A stretch of DNA of 64,000 nt from Haladaptatus pallidirubidus (GCF_020700235.1 NZ_CP085302.1:434001-498000), one strand, 5' to 3'. Positions 1-8,869 are shown, counted from the stretch's first letter. Numbers and translations: made by a program. The notes: a model not told the origin generated them from the letters alone.

Positions 1-52
1 ATCTCAAGGAGTGTTGCAACGGGGGGTGTCCGCTTTCGATATGGTCTCAAAT

Positions 53-74
53 TTGGTATCAAATTGGTATCAAA
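53..74. repeat. Perfect tandem 11-bp repeat
   Basis: Two adjacent copies of TTGGTATCAAA occupy 53-63 and 64-74, directly downstream of a truncated wHTH gene on the minus strand. It could be a replication slippage product or a small binding site. Nothing else around it suggests a role. Confidence 0.6.
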
Positions 75-90
75 CCGTGAGAAGCGAATA

Positions 91-309
91 CTAGAGGGGG
101 AAATTAGCCCTGTCATGGTAGTGGTTCATGCTGCCGCTGGGGGCGTCAGCACGTTCTCGGATTTGTGACGTGTTGAGCGCGTTGCTGTCAGCGCTAGCGA
201 GCGCGCTCAGGATGTTGCGGCGATGCTCATTGCCACGATCTAATTTCTCTTGAATCTCATCGGCTTCTGCGGGGGGCAGGGTGACGGATGTATCAGATGG
301 CATAATCAA
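91..309 (-). pseudogene. Truncated wHTH regulator
   Basis: The 72-residue reading frame has an acidic leader, then a segment (about residues 30-62) with the typical pattern of haloarchaeal MarR/ArsR-like helix-turn-helix domains: an ILSAL helix, the NTSQIRERAD helix, then a GSMNHYHDR recognition segment where intact proteins read GSINYH..RL. The frame stops just after the recognition helix, so the wing and any effector domain are missing. The gene is therefore probably truncated or frameshifted near 100-120. It lies at the edge of a gene-free, motif-rich stretch. Function as a regulator is a family inference only. Confidence 0.5.
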
Positions 310-1681
310 CTACATGCAAGGCTAATGAACTTCACCAACAATAATATTCTGGTTGAATTCAATTGAACTAAGAAACACCGATTGCTGTGCATGGAGCAGT
401 GAAAGACACCAAAAAATAACGCCATGGGGCTGTCCCACAGTTCTATCAGAAAATGGAAATGAGAGTGCGCGACACAACGCGGGGCAAGGACGCCCCCGAG
501 AAGAGTGGGAAATTCTGGCGGCGCAATAGAGAAAATGACGAGTGCGACAGCAGCGAAGGGCACCCCAACTTATCACGAAAGTGATGCTGGAGAATATGAC
601 GTGAACAGGGGCACCCCAGCAGGCACAGAACAGACGAGAACCCGACGAGCGAACAGCCGTCAGCAGCGAGCGAACAGAGGGGACAGTCCACCCGAGAACA
701 CGAGGTGAAAAAGAGCAGAGTGAGGCCGTGGGACAGTCAGGCCATGCCGGACCCAGAAGAAACAGAGAGAAACAGAAAGGGGACAGTCCAGCAGCGCGAC
801 CAGCAGAGCAAGCAACGGAGTGCACCGACTGAAGACAGGACGACAACAGAGAGGACGAAGGCAAATTGAGGAGCAGCGGTGAACAGGGACCGAGAGCGCT
901 GGCGTCCAGGACAGCACGAAGACCGTAGCAACCGCGGCAGGCGAGAGGCAGTGAGTCACGGCCTGAACAGCACGGAGAGCGACGAGACAGCCGACAGTGA
1001 GAGTGCAACCACACCGGAATTCCTGAGAAACATCGCGAGCAGCAGCACCCCGAGACAGAGTGATGACCACGAGAAAGAACGTAGCACGACCATACAGGAC
1101 AGTCACTGGGCATGACAACGCCGGACAGTCCACTTCTGGCCGGAACAGGCCCGACAGAACGCTGTGCGTCTAGTGTGGGGTGCCACCTCTGCACCCGAAC
1201 AGAGGGGTGCCGACGAGCGACACATCTCTACTCACAGCCTGAGGCATGGCCGGGTGCCAACACCAGCACGCTCCATCTGGGTGCCGGTATGGCGGCCTAA
1301 TCTGGGTGCCAGCTTAAGCGCACCAGTGGGGTGCCAGCGTGGGTAACACACCACAGTTTCAGTGAGCACACCACACGAGAATAACAGCGACGACAGTGGG
1401 CAGCACCGTCAGCATGTGGGACTGTCCACGAGCGACACAGCCGGGTGTCTGCACCGGCCACCACGCGACGGGGGACTGTCAGATCTGGCGACCAGCACAC
1501 CAAGACTCTAGCTCTAGCTGCGACGTCGACGGCACAATGCACTAAGTAAGAACCATCACGCACAGTAGAACCAACTGTCCGTCGGGCAGGGCACCAATAA
1601 AGATAGCTATTAACTAAACGCTGCTAAGCTTGCAAAACTATCTTGTAGACACCAATCAGAAAGCTCATTTTTAGCCGTCTA
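310..1681. repeat. Gene-free segment with dispersed GGACTGTC and GGGGTGCC motifs
   Basis: No convincing gene is present; long minus-strand frames here are rich in Cys, Ser, Leu and Arg and look like chance frames. Short motifs recur instead. GGACAGTC(C) is at 681, 731, 781, 1097 and 1123; its reverse complement GGACTGTC(C) is at 1419 and 1473. GGGCACCCC is near 558 and 608, and its complement GGGTGCC recurs near 1177, 1203, 1249, 1278, 1302 and 1329. Orientation switches near 1140-1180, so the segment is roughly two-sided. The same motif family recurs at 2476-2770 and 61865-62530. Confidence 0.65.
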
Positions 1682-1693
1682 TTGTATTATTCT

Positions 1694-1993
1694 ATGAAAA
1701 GCCGAATTGCGGATATATTTCGAAGAGAAAAAGAACATAATGAAGAGTTATCCGAAGAAGTTGAAGAAGTCATGAATCATGCTCTCCAAGACACAGAAGT
1801 TTCTGTTTCAGATTCTAGTGTTTATAACAATAGAATTTCTGTTGATATAGACTTGACAAAAATTACGGAAAGATTGAATGAATGCGATGAATTTGATGGA
1901 ATGGTAGTAGCTCAGAAAATTCCACCCAAATTTGACATTAAAAAAGACTACAGACCTGATGGAGGCCAAGAAGGAAATGGGCACCCCAACTAA
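1694..1993 (+). CDS. Small AT-rich acidic protein, unknown
   Basis: A 99-residue frame starting MKSRIADIF; an upstream ATT at 1682 is a less likely start. It is charged and helix-prone at the N-terminus (many E and K), followed by an alternating hydrophobic segment (VSVSDSSVYNNRISVDIDLTKI) and a DEFDGMVV stretch. It is much more AT-rich than the flanking motif-rich DNA. The last codons lie on the sequence GGGCACCCCAACT, also present at 558-570 in the gene-free segment upstream. The next frame (to 2475) has been open since 1942, so the two may be parts of one gene separated by a frameshift. No family was recognised. Confidence 0.5.
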   Translation: MKSRIADIFRREKEHNEELSEEVEEVMNHALQDTEVSVSDSSVYNNRISVDIDLTKITERLNECDEFDGMVVAQKIPPKFDIKKDYRPDGGQEGNGHPN

Positions 1994-2169
1994 ATATTAG
2001 CAAGATCACAAATCCAATAGGCCGTTCTCTTATATGGGGGATTTTTTCTCCAAGTAATGAGAGGCCAAACGAAAATACAGGGTCTGATACTGAGAGACGG
2101 ATCCTATATGCAGAGAGAGACTTCCTCCACCATTTTGAACGGGCAACCAAATATTATGGATTCCTTGGT

Positions 2170-2475
2170 TTGCTTATTCCGTTTTTATTATTTATTCTAG
2201 ATATAATTCTTTGTGGCCCGATTCCAAATATACTACCAGCACTAATAATGGAATTAGTCGGAGCATGGGTATTAGCACGGGCTGTACTCTTGGGACCCAG
2301 TCAGATGCGGAACATATCATCGTCAGCATATGGAGGGTCCTCACCTTCCTTCCGAAAGGCTCTGGCAACCGACGCAGCTGATGGGATATGGGGCGTGAGT
2401 CTATTAGTATCTGGAATAATTCTTCAATCCATTATATCGGTTGGAATTATTGTACCACAGGCATGGTTTTGTTAA
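2170..2475 (+). CDS. Small membrane protein, unknown
   Basis: A hydrophobic protein with about three membrane segments (residues 1-15, 19-42 and 74-96 counted from TTG at 2170) and a short polar loop between. The reading frame is open upstream to 1942 without ATG or GTG, and its upstream part (FSPSNERPNENTGSDTERR, then a helix with FLHHFERATKYYG) looks protein-like. The true start is therefore probably upstream, or this is the C-terminal part of a gene that begins at 1694 and is frameshifted near 1975. Base composition matches the 1694 ORF. Function is not known. Confidence 0.45.
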   Translation: MLIPFLLFILDIILCGPIPNILPALIMELVGAWVLARAVLLGPSQMRNISSSAYGGSSPSFRKALATDAADGIWGVSLLVSGIILQSIISVGIIVPQAWFC

Positions 2476-2875
2476 TATATTAATATGAATGGGAGAAATA
2501 TAAGTCAGTTATCCATATATCAGGGCGCAGTGGATGCAGATTTCCCATTTCGAGGAAGGCCCTGGGAACAGCGCTGGACTGTCAGCCCAGCACGTTCCAC
2601 AAGGGACTGTCACCCGGAGCGAACCAAGATGGAGGGGAGAAGCACGAGTGCGACTGAATACGTCCAGATTACTCCGGAAATCTGGTGTCCTCCACTGGGA
2701 AAACGGGCTGTCCATCGGCTATTGTAGCCTGACTGTCCCACCCGCGATAGCAGGAGCGGTTCATTCGACGCGATGCTGACCGGTCGGCGGAGCGTTCGGC
2801 ACACTTCCAGTCGCTCGCCGTCGAACATTGTTCGCCACCCCCAACGTTGAACTAAATACAGAGACGACCTCCAGT
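2476..2875. repeat. Gene-free segment with GGACTGTC motifs
   Basis: GGACTGTC is at 2576 and GGGACTGTC at 2602; related CTGTCC and GACTGTCCC sequences are near 2705 and 2731. The stretch around 2671-2690 (ACTCCGGAAATCTGGTGT) has a near copy at 62394-62413 in the other motif-rich segment. No credible ORF is present. The last 100 bases precede the nuclease-like gene and probably hold its promoter. Confidence 0.55.
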
Positions 2876-3535
2876 ATGCATCGCTCCCTCCCCATTCTCG
2901 GCCTTGCCCTGCTCATCGTCTGTGCGGGCTGTCTCGGTGGGCTTGCCTTCGGTGACAGTAGCAACGACACTACAACCACGACCACCAGGCCACAGACACA
3001 GACAGAAGCTCCAGCAACGACCACAGCGCCGATGACGACCAGTACCACCCGCACGACAGCACTGACACAGACGACCAGCACGGCAACTCAAGCAACGACA
3101 GTGCCAACACAGACCACCGCACGAGTCGAGACACCCACGGGGAGCCAGCGCTTTGAAGCGCGGGTGACGAAAATCGTCGATCCGACGACCGTCAAAATCG
3201 AACGCAACGGTAAGACCCAGACCGTCGATTTGATCGGCGTGCGCGTCCCGAAGAATGGAACGATCCACAAACGGGCGATGCAGACGACCAAATCACAGTT
3301 AGACTACAGCGTTGTGACTGTCGTCACTGATCCAAAGGTCGCGAAGGACAGTGACGGCCACCTACAGGCGTATGTCTATACCGGCAATTGGCTCTACAAC
3401 ACCCAACTACTCCGGACTGGATACGCACGGGTGGCAGACGGCCAGTTCAGCAAGCGAGCGGAGTTTGAGCGAAAACAGCAGGAGGCCAAGCACGGTGGCT
3501 ACGGCCTGTGGAACATAACTACGACAACAGCCTAA
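2876..3535 (+). CDS. Secreted lipoprotein with a staphylococcal-nuclease-like domain
   Basis: A 219-residue protein. It has a hydrophobic signal segment (about residues 4-20) ending in CAGC, a plausible lipobox, so it is probably exported and lipid-anchored. A long Thr-rich linker typical of haloarchaeal surface proteins follows (about 30-88), then a thermonuclease fold from about residue 93 (ARVTKIVDPTTVKI, DLIGVRVP, AYVYTGNWLYN, then a C-terminal helix ending GGYGLW). The catalytic pattern is weak. The family's VDGDT is VDPTT, the Glu after the Arg loop is missing (VPKN), and the Arg before LAYVY is His-Leu-Gln. It may be a binding protein, not an active nuclease. The ATG at 2876 fits the signal peptide better than the upstream start at 2828. 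Confidence 0.8.
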   Translation: MHRSLPILGLALLIVCAGCLGGLAFGDSSNDTTTTTTRPQTQTEAPATTTAPMTTSTTRTTALTQTTSTATQATTVPTQTTARVETPTGSQRFEARVTKIVDPTTVKIERNGKTQTVDLIGVRVPKNGTIHKRAMQTTKSQLDYSVVTVVTDPKVAKDSDGHLQAYVYTGNWLYNTQLLRTGYARVADGQFSKRAEFERKQQEAKHGGYGLWNITTTTA

Positions 3536-3740
3536 CCCCTCTCATTCGACCATATACTCTGCATCGAATACTCACTACCGCCTGTTGCACTAAGCAGAAC
3601 TAAGAGATTTTGACAAGCGTAGCGAAGTTGTGCACTTCCGTCTCTATTTTGGGCGGTAGGAGATCGATCACCTAAGAAAGGAGAGCAGATATTCAATCGA
3701 ATCTCCATAGTTGCTGACGAGATATGACACATATCTCTGA

Positions 3741-4163
3741 TTAATCCATCGGATGACGAATGAGTTGACCGTGCTCAACCTTCATACAGTGGTCTTGCAC
3801 GACGTCCAGTCCAGCTGCTTCCGCCTTTCGTGCAACCTCATCGTTCCGAATTCCAAGCTGCATCCAGATCGCTTTCACGTCATCGCGAGCCAGTGCCTGC
3901 TCGACGATCCCTGGGATTTCTTCGCTCGGACGGAAAATCTCGACAGTATCAATGGTCTCCTCGACGTCGGCGAGTGAATCGTACGCTCGCTCGTCGAAAA
4001 TATGGTCTGCGGTCGGATTCACTGGTATTATTTCGTACCCGTGGCGCTGGAGATACGCCGGGACGATGTGCGCGGCTTTCTCGTACGACGTCGACGCGCC
4101 GACAACTGCAACACGATTGTATTCAAGAATCTGCCGAAGGCCGTCATTGTCCTCGACTGGCAT
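3741..4163 (-). CDS. CoA-binding domain protein (YccU-like)
   Basis: A 140-residue single-domain protein with a Rossmann nucleotide-binding start (RVAVVGASTSYEKAAH, residues 17-32), then VPAYLQRHGYEIIPVNP and the conserved IWMQLGIRNDEVARKAEAAGLDVVQDHCMKVEH near the end. This is the full-length pattern of the CoA_binding_2/YccU family, small cytosolic proteins that bind CoA or a related nucleotide; the cellular role is unknown. It points away from the SDR gene at 4247, 83 bases off, so the two share a divergent promoter region. Confidence 0.85.
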   Translation of the reverse strand: MPVEDNDGLRQILEYNRVAVVGASTSYEKAAHIVPAYLQRHGYEIIPVNPTADHIFDERAYDSLADVEETIDTVEIFRPSEEIPGIVEQALARDDVKAIWMQLGIRNDEVARKAEAAGLDVVQDHCMKVEHGQLIRHPMD

Positions 4164-4246
4164 ACGCAGACTACTGGATGTCGGGAAATCAGTGTGTCGC
4201 CCGAGACCGCCTCACTTTATTCGGCGCAGTCGTGTAGCCTGAGCTG

Positions 4247-4960
4247 ATGTTGACACAATTCGACTTTACTGACCAAGTTATTCTCGTGACGGGAGCAAGT
4301 GGCTCGCTTGGTACGGCGACTGTCAAAGCATTCCATGATGCTGGTGCAACCGTCTGTATGAGTGCTCGCCATCCCCCGGAAGAGGACGATGCTGCCGCAC
4401 TCCTCGATACTGATCACGTTCACTTCTATAGTGGTAACTTCACGGATGAAGACGAGGTTCAGAGGGTCGTAAATTCGGTTATCGACGATCACGGTCGGTT
4501 TGATGCACTCTGTACGCTCATCGGGTCGTGGCGAGGTGGAACCCCGCTCGATCAGACCGGGGTCGACGAGTTCGACTTTCTTATGGACGTTAATCTCAAG
4601 TCTATGTTTCTGGCCTCGAAGCATGCTGTCCCCTATTTGCGTGACTCTAACGGGAATCTCGTAAGCGTGAGTGCCCGTTCCTCGCTAGAAGGTGGTGAAG
4701 GAGATGGTCCGTATCGGGCAGCGAAGGCCGGCATCCGTCTCCTGACAGAAACGATTGCGGAGGAAAATCGTGGAAGCATCCGTGCGAACGCAATCATGCC
4801 CAGTATCATTAATACACCGGCAAATCGGGAGATGCTACCGGATGCAAACCACGACGACTGGCCAACACCGGGCGAAATTGCTAAAATGATCTTGTTTCTT
4901 TGCAGTGATGCTGCGAGTGTCACGAGCGGGGCTGCTGTCCCCGTGTATGGTGATGTCTGA
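4247..4960 (+). CDS. SDR-family NAD(P)-dependent oxidoreductase
   Basis: A 237-residue short-chain dehydrogenase of normal length. It has the cofactor motif TGASGSLG (residues 15-22), an SARH segment after the second strand, and a catalytic Ser region SVSARSS followed by the YRAAK active-site motif. The C-terminal part, NAIMPSIINTPANREM then SDAASVTSGAAVPVYGDV, is typical of classical SDRs. The substrate cannot be told from sequence. It sits beside ring-cleaving dioxygenase genes, so a role in carbonyl or quinone-derived metabolites is possible but inferred only from location. Confidence 0.88.
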   Translation: MLTQFDFTDQVILVTGASGSLGTATVKAFHDAGATVCMSARHPPEEDDAAALLDTDHVHFYSGNFTDEDEVQRVVNSVIDDHGRFDALCTLIGSWRGGTPLDQTGVDEFDFLMDVNLKSMFLASKHAVPYLRDSNGNLVSVSARSSLEGGEGDGPYRAAKAGIRLLTETIAEENRGSIRANAIMPSIINTPANREMLPDANHDDWPTPGEIAKMILFLCSDAASVTSGAAVPVYGDV

Positions 4961-5110
4961 ATTTCGTCGTCGTTAATCGCGTGTCCCAAATCCTCATCAC
5001 GCCGACTGGTGACGACATCATCGGGCTATTCAAACACGCGCACCGGTTCAAGAATCCGAGCAGCAACATATGATTCCTCATTGCGACACCCACGGAAGAT
5101 CGGTGTTCCC

Positions 5111-6055
5111 TCACTTTGTCTCCGAAACAGGAGACAAATCGAGTGGCTGGAGTTGACTTTCAATCATCTCGCGGTCTTCTTCGAGCCACGGAGGGAGAAA
5201 CAGCGACTGCCCGAGTGTGTCGAGATCGGCATCGGCTGTGAGTCCCGGCTGTTCCGTTGCGAGTTCGAACAGGATCCCACCAGGCTCACGGACATACAGC
5301 GAGTGGAAGAAATGGCGATCCTTCACCCGTGAAACGTCGTATCCACGCTCCCGAAAGAGGTCGTGCCACTCATAGAGTTGATCCTCATCCGGGACACGCA
5401 CAGCGACGTGATGAATCGAGCCTGCACCTTCGCGGCCGAATTCGGCGTCTTGGTTAAGAAGGTCGACGACCGTTGCACGGTCACCCGGTGCCCGATACCG
5501 GACCCGGTCGTCCTCTTGCTCAATAAGTTCGAACCCAAGCGTGTCGAGAACGCTTGCGGTAGCGTAGACGCTCGCCGAGAGCAGTGTCACGCCGTAAATA
5601 CCCCGAATGGTGTGTTGTGGTGGGACTGTCTCATCTGCCCACGGTTCTACGGATGACTCGCTGGTGACCAGTTCCAAGTTCGTCCCGTCCGGGTCTGAAA
5701 ATCGAAGGACCGTCTCGTTGAATCGTTCGGACGGCCCCTCGACGGGGGCATCGTGTGCTGTGAGTCGGTCGTGCCAGTAGGATACCGAATTCGGTGGAAT
5801 CGCCAGTGCAGCGGTACTAATTTGTGGCTTTCCGAGGCGTCCATCGTCTTCAGCTGGATACGGAAAGAACGTTAACGCAGTGCCGGGTGACCCGGTTTCG
5901 TCACCGTAGAACAGATGGCGCGTAAACTTCTCGTTGAAGTTCACCGTTTGCTTGATGAAACGGAGACCAAGCACGTCTCTGTAGAAGGTGAGATTCTCCT
6001 GTGCGTTACGAACGATGCCTGTGATATGATGAATTCCGGGCGTATCTGTGAGCAT
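5111..6055 (-). CDS. Ring-cleaving dioxygenase, VOC family (MhqO-like)
   Basis: A 314-residue vicinal-oxygen-chelate protein made of two glyoxalase-like halves. Metal ligands expected for the family are visible: HH at residues 9-10 (GIHHITG), HH at 215-216 (SIHHVAVR) and Glu264 in GILFELAT. Members of this group (MhqO, LinE/PcpA-like) cleave hydroquinone or catechol-type rings with Fe(II) and protect against quinones. It is one of four related genes in this window (also 6115, 11329 and 16179). The neighbouring smaller VOC gene lies immediately upstream in the same direction, so the two may be cotranscribed. Confidence 0.88.
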   Translation of the reverse strand: MLTDTPGIHHITGIVRNAQENLTFYRDVLGLRFIKQTVNFNEKFTRHLFYGDETGSPGTALTFFPYPAEDDGRLGKPQISTAALAIPPNSVSYWHDRLTAHDAPVEGPSERFNETVLRFSDPDGTNLELVTSESSVEPWADETVPPQHTIRGIYGVTLLSASVYATASVLDTLGFELIEQEDDRVRYRAPGDRATVVDLLNQDAEFGREGAGSIHHVAVRVPDEDQLYEWHDLFRERGYDVSRVKDRHFFHSLYVREPGGILFELATEQPGLTADADLDTLGQSLFLPPWLEEDREMIESQLQPLDLSPVSETK

Positions 6056-6114
6056 GGATAGGTGGTAGTTCGTGTGCTGTCGTAAAACGAATTAGTTCTG
6101 CGGTGACCGTATGC

Positions 6115-6678
6115 CTACTCGAGTCCGCCGGTACTGGACTGGGCCTCAGGGAGTGATCTCCGTTCGATGGGAAGACCAAGTTCCTCGAGTGCAGCCTTGA
6201 GGTGTTCTGGCTTGGCGTACTCCGCGCCGGCTTGGAGACGTTTCTGCTGGGTGAGTGCGAGAGCCTCACCGCGTCGGTCGTCAGGAATCTCGAATTTGTC
6301 GGTCGCGAGTTCAATGACGAGGCCGTTGTGGTCGCTCGTATACCGCGAGTGGAAGATGCCTCTGTCGAATTCGTTGTAGTGATGGCTATGTTCTTCGAGT
6401 CCAGTACGAACCTCTTCGAGGTGTTCAGGCTCGTACCGGAACACGAGGTGGTGGATACCACCAATTGGCGTTCGTAACCGTTCGGTGTTCGACTCACGAC
6501 CTTCTTCGACGAAGAACGTGAGCATCTGGCCGTCACCGGTATCGAAGAACAGGTGGGTGACGTTTGGAGCATCGAGGTTTGGCTGTTTGAGGACGAATGA
6601 CATGTCGAGCACGTCACGGTAGAACGCGATCGTGGCCTCGATGATCGATGATCTTCCACGTAACGAATACACTGCCAT
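6115..6678 (-). CDS. Small VOC-family protein with an altered N-terminus
   Basis: The reading frame contains a second, shorter VOC domain: EATIAFYRDVLDMSFVLKQPNLDAPN, then LTFFVEEGRESN, then GIHHLVFRYEPEHLEEV and a metal-ligand Glu in LVIELATDKFEIP. The C-terminal tail (AYAKPEHLKAALEELGLP type) is shared with haloarchaeal relatives. The expected first strand with its His pair is missing: the frame begins MAVYSLRGRSS, whereas the adjacent frame reads RYVED just before, suggesting a frameshift near 6640 within a repeated ATCATCGATCATCGA stretch. It may be a recently damaged gene. The start at 6678 is tentative; the frame is open to 6753. Confidence 0.6.
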   Translation of the reverse strand: MAVYSLRGRSSIIEATIAFYRDVLDMSFVLKQPNLDAPNVTHLFFDTGDGQMLTFFVEEGRESNTERLRTPIGGIHHLVFRYEPEHLEEVRTGLEEHSHHYNEFDRGIFHSRYTSDHNGLVIELATDKFEIPDDRRGEALALTQQKRLQAGAEYAKPEHLKAALEELGLPIERRSLPEAQSSTGGLE

Positions 6679-6753
6679 GTATCGGTGGTTCAATACGAAT
6701 GACAGTAATTTTGATATCGCCGCATTTGAGACGACGCATGGAGTCCAGTGCAC

Positions 6754-7100
6754 CTTGCTTGAATCCTATCTACGTCAGCATGGCTGGACACAATCATAGC
6801 TCATTTGAAGATCTATGTGAGACGGAGATTGGATTGGGATAAGCATACACGGAGATTATTCCGCAGCCCGAGTGGAGACAGATTGTTCGACGTTCCGCTA
6901 TTCGGCTTGGAGGATCGTGGAGGACCATCAGCCGCCAGAAATCCCGAGTTAAATCATTGAATTGGATGCAGATACGTCGCTATGTCGTGCTGTATGTAGG
7001 ACTCCCATATGTTCCACACTAACAACAATGTTACCTGGTATCCACGTTGCCTCCAAGCATTTTACCTATTCGACGGTGAACGTTCCATGGGAGTCCAGCT
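6754..7100. other. Intergenic, no gene seen
   Basis: About 350 bases between a VOC gene and a hydrolase fragment. No protein-like frame and no clear structured RNA was recognised. Confidence 0.5.
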
Positions 7101-7240
7101 ATGACAGATGATCAATCCACGACCGAAAATTTGAGAGAGGAGATACCGTGGTAGATACAACCCCGAGTGAACAGTTACTCACGCGAGAGAACTGTGCGAT
7201 TACGTTCATCGATCAATTCAGACTTCGTCAGGTTTGGTAA
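7101..7240 (+). pseudogene. N-terminal fragment of an isochorismatase-like hydrolase
   Basis: From ATG at 7101 the frame reads MTDDQSTTENLREEIPW then a stop at 7152. One base over, it continues VDTTPSEQLLTRENCAITFID, which matches the usual start of haloarchaeal cysteine hydrolases (LLTPENCALxxIDHQ). After this the homology ends inside the 3' end of the cupin gene on the other strand. The piece is therefore a frameshifted and truncated 5' remnant, about 45 residues in all. The catalytic Asp position (ID) is present but the Lys and Cys regions are gone, so it cannot be active. Confidence 0.5.
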
Positions 7241-7586
7241 TTTCATGTCCACCAGACGGTCCTTGATCCTCGGGTGACCGAGCTGGGGCAATCAAACACA
7301 ATGTTTTCGACGGTTCGTCGCCGACAACTTCGAATTTGTGTTCGGTGTTAGCCGGTGTAACGATGGTATCGCCGGGTGTAGCGTGATACTCTTCGTCGCC
7401 GATCTCCCAGTGCATCTCTCCAGTACGCATGAAAATAATATGGGTTTCATCGTGCGTGTGTGGTTCGCTGGCCTTATCTGGGCCATGAGTTCGTGCGTCG
7501 ATCTCACAGTCTTCGAGTATGATGTGCTCGTCCCCCTCTTCAATCGCAATGAACGGGTGGTACTCTGTTGTGTCGGATTCAGTCAT
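7218..7586 (-). CDS. Cupin-domain protein
   Basis: A 122-residue single-domain cupin. The metal-binding motif 1 is visible as HTHDETHIIFMRTGEM (about residues 42-58), and motif 2 follows as PGDTIVTPANTEHKFEV with its His near residue 82. Such small cupins bind a divalent metal; the substrate is unknown. A paralogue with the same motifs lies at 28383-28718, so the pair arose by duplication. It is separated by about 120 bases from the divergent LtrA gene. Its 3' end is overlapped on the opposite strand by a hydrolase remnant. Confidence 0.85.
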   Translation of the reverse strand: MTESDTTEYHPFIAIEEGDEHIILEDCEIDARTHGPDKASEPHTHDETHIIFMRTGEMHWEIGDEEYHATPGDTIVTPANTEHKFEVVGDEPSKTLCLIAPARSPEDQGPSGGHEITKPDEV

Positions 7587-7705
7587 TGATGTCCTCCGGG
7601 TTCATAAACTGCTTCGTAGAGCACGTGACGTGTCTCATTAGGTCTTCTGGCAAGGCGACTAGGCTGCCAAGCGTTGAAGTCACAGTCTCACACATTAGAG
7701 AGTAG

Positions 7706-8869
7706 ATGGGTACAAACGGAGCGATTGATACCGAGTCAAGCGACAATGCTGCTATCCAAGAGCAAGACGTCACCCCGCTGGAGTTATTTTTCGATCTGGT
7801 GTTCGTGTTTGCATTTACGCAGGTCACTGGATTTCTCGTCGACCATCTCACCTGGGGCGGTATGGTACGCGGCGCAGCGTTACTCGCGGCACTGTGGTGG
7901 GCGTGGGTCACCTATTCGTGGCTCACTGGAGCTGTTCCTGCTGAAGAGAGACTCCCCGCTCGGCTGGTGATTCTCACTGCGATGAGTGCGATGCTCCTCG
8001 TCGCGCTCTCCGTACCTGGTGCGTTCGGCGATGATGGAGTGCTCTTTGGTGTCGCCTACTTTGTCGTCCGGGCGCTACACGTCGTCCTCTATGCAGTTGC
8101 CACCCCACCCGAAACGCGCAATGCAGTTCTCCGGGCTGCGCCGGGGTTTCTCGGTGGACCGGCATTACTCGTGGTGGCTGGTTTGTTCGACGGTGTTCTC
8201 GTAGGTGTCCTCTGGGCCATGGCACTCGCGATTGACTACGGAATTGTGTTCGTCCGCGGTGTCGAGGGATTCCACGTCAACGTGGGCCACTTCGTCGAAC
8301 GTCACCGGCTTGTCCTCATCATCGCACTGGGTGAGTCGCTCGTGGCGATCGGTGTCGGAGCGGAAGGGATACCTCTCGGTACCGATGTTGTCCTCGCAGC
8401 CCTATTTGGAATCATTCTTGTCATCGCGCTATGGTGGCTCTACTTCGACTATGTCGTCCTGGCTGCAGAGCAAACACTCGCTGCGGCCAGCGGCCACGAT
8501 CAAACACGGATGGCACGTGATTCGTATAGCTATATCCACCTCCTGATGGTGGGAAGCATCATTTTCATCGCGCTTGGCATCGAACAGACGCTCGCACACG
8601 TCAGTGAGCCGCTCGGGACAATTGCGACTGTCGCTCTCTTTGGGGGTGGTGCCCTCTATCTGTTGGGGCACAACGCCTTCCGATATCGTGACCACGGGAA
8701 CATTAGCCTCGAACGGCTCGTCGGGGCGATCATCGCCCTCGTGTTGATTCCTGTCGCGGTGCAAATTCCCGCGCTCGTGGCCCTCGGGAGCATCACTGCG
8801 TTGTTCGTCGGAGTTGCAGCGTACGAGACGGTACGGAATGAACACCGGAACAGGCTCCGTACAGGCTGA
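7706..8869 (+). CDS. LtrA-family membrane protein
   Basis: A 387-residue polytopic membrane protein with about ten to twelve hydrophobic segments. It begins with the family signature VTPLELFFDLVFVFAFTQ near residues 25-42 and has the VEGFHVNVGHFVERHRLVLIIALGESLVAIG stretch in the middle, both characteristic of the low-temperature-requirement A family. Length fits the family. The biochemical role is unknown; the name comes from a Listeria cold-growth phenotype. There is no clear operon partner. Confidence 0.9.
   Translation: MGTNGAIDTESSDNAAIQEQDVTPLELFFDLVFVFAFTQVTGFLVDHLTWGGMVRGAALLAALWWAWVTYSWLTGAVPAEERLPARLVILTAMSAMLLVALSVPGAFGDDGVLFGVAYFVVRALHVVLYAVATPPETRNAVLRAAPGFLGGPALLVVAGLFDGVLVGVLWAMALAIDYGIVFVRGVEGFHVNVGHFVERHRLVLIIALGESLVAIGVGAEGIPLGTDVVLAALFGIILVIALWWLYFDYVVLAAEQTLAAASGHDQTRMARDSYSYIHLLMVGSIIFIALGIEQTLAHVSEPLGTIATVALFGGGALYLLGHNAFRYRDHGNISLERLVGAIIALVLIPVAVQIPALVALGSITALFVGVAAYETVRNEHRNRLRTG

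Noticed and set aside
322..1194. Minus-strand frame of 290 codons in the motif-rich stretch
   Set aside because: Composition is dominated by Cys, Ser, Leu and Arg, unlike acidic haloarchaeal proteins, and it runs across repeated short motifs; judged a chance frame.
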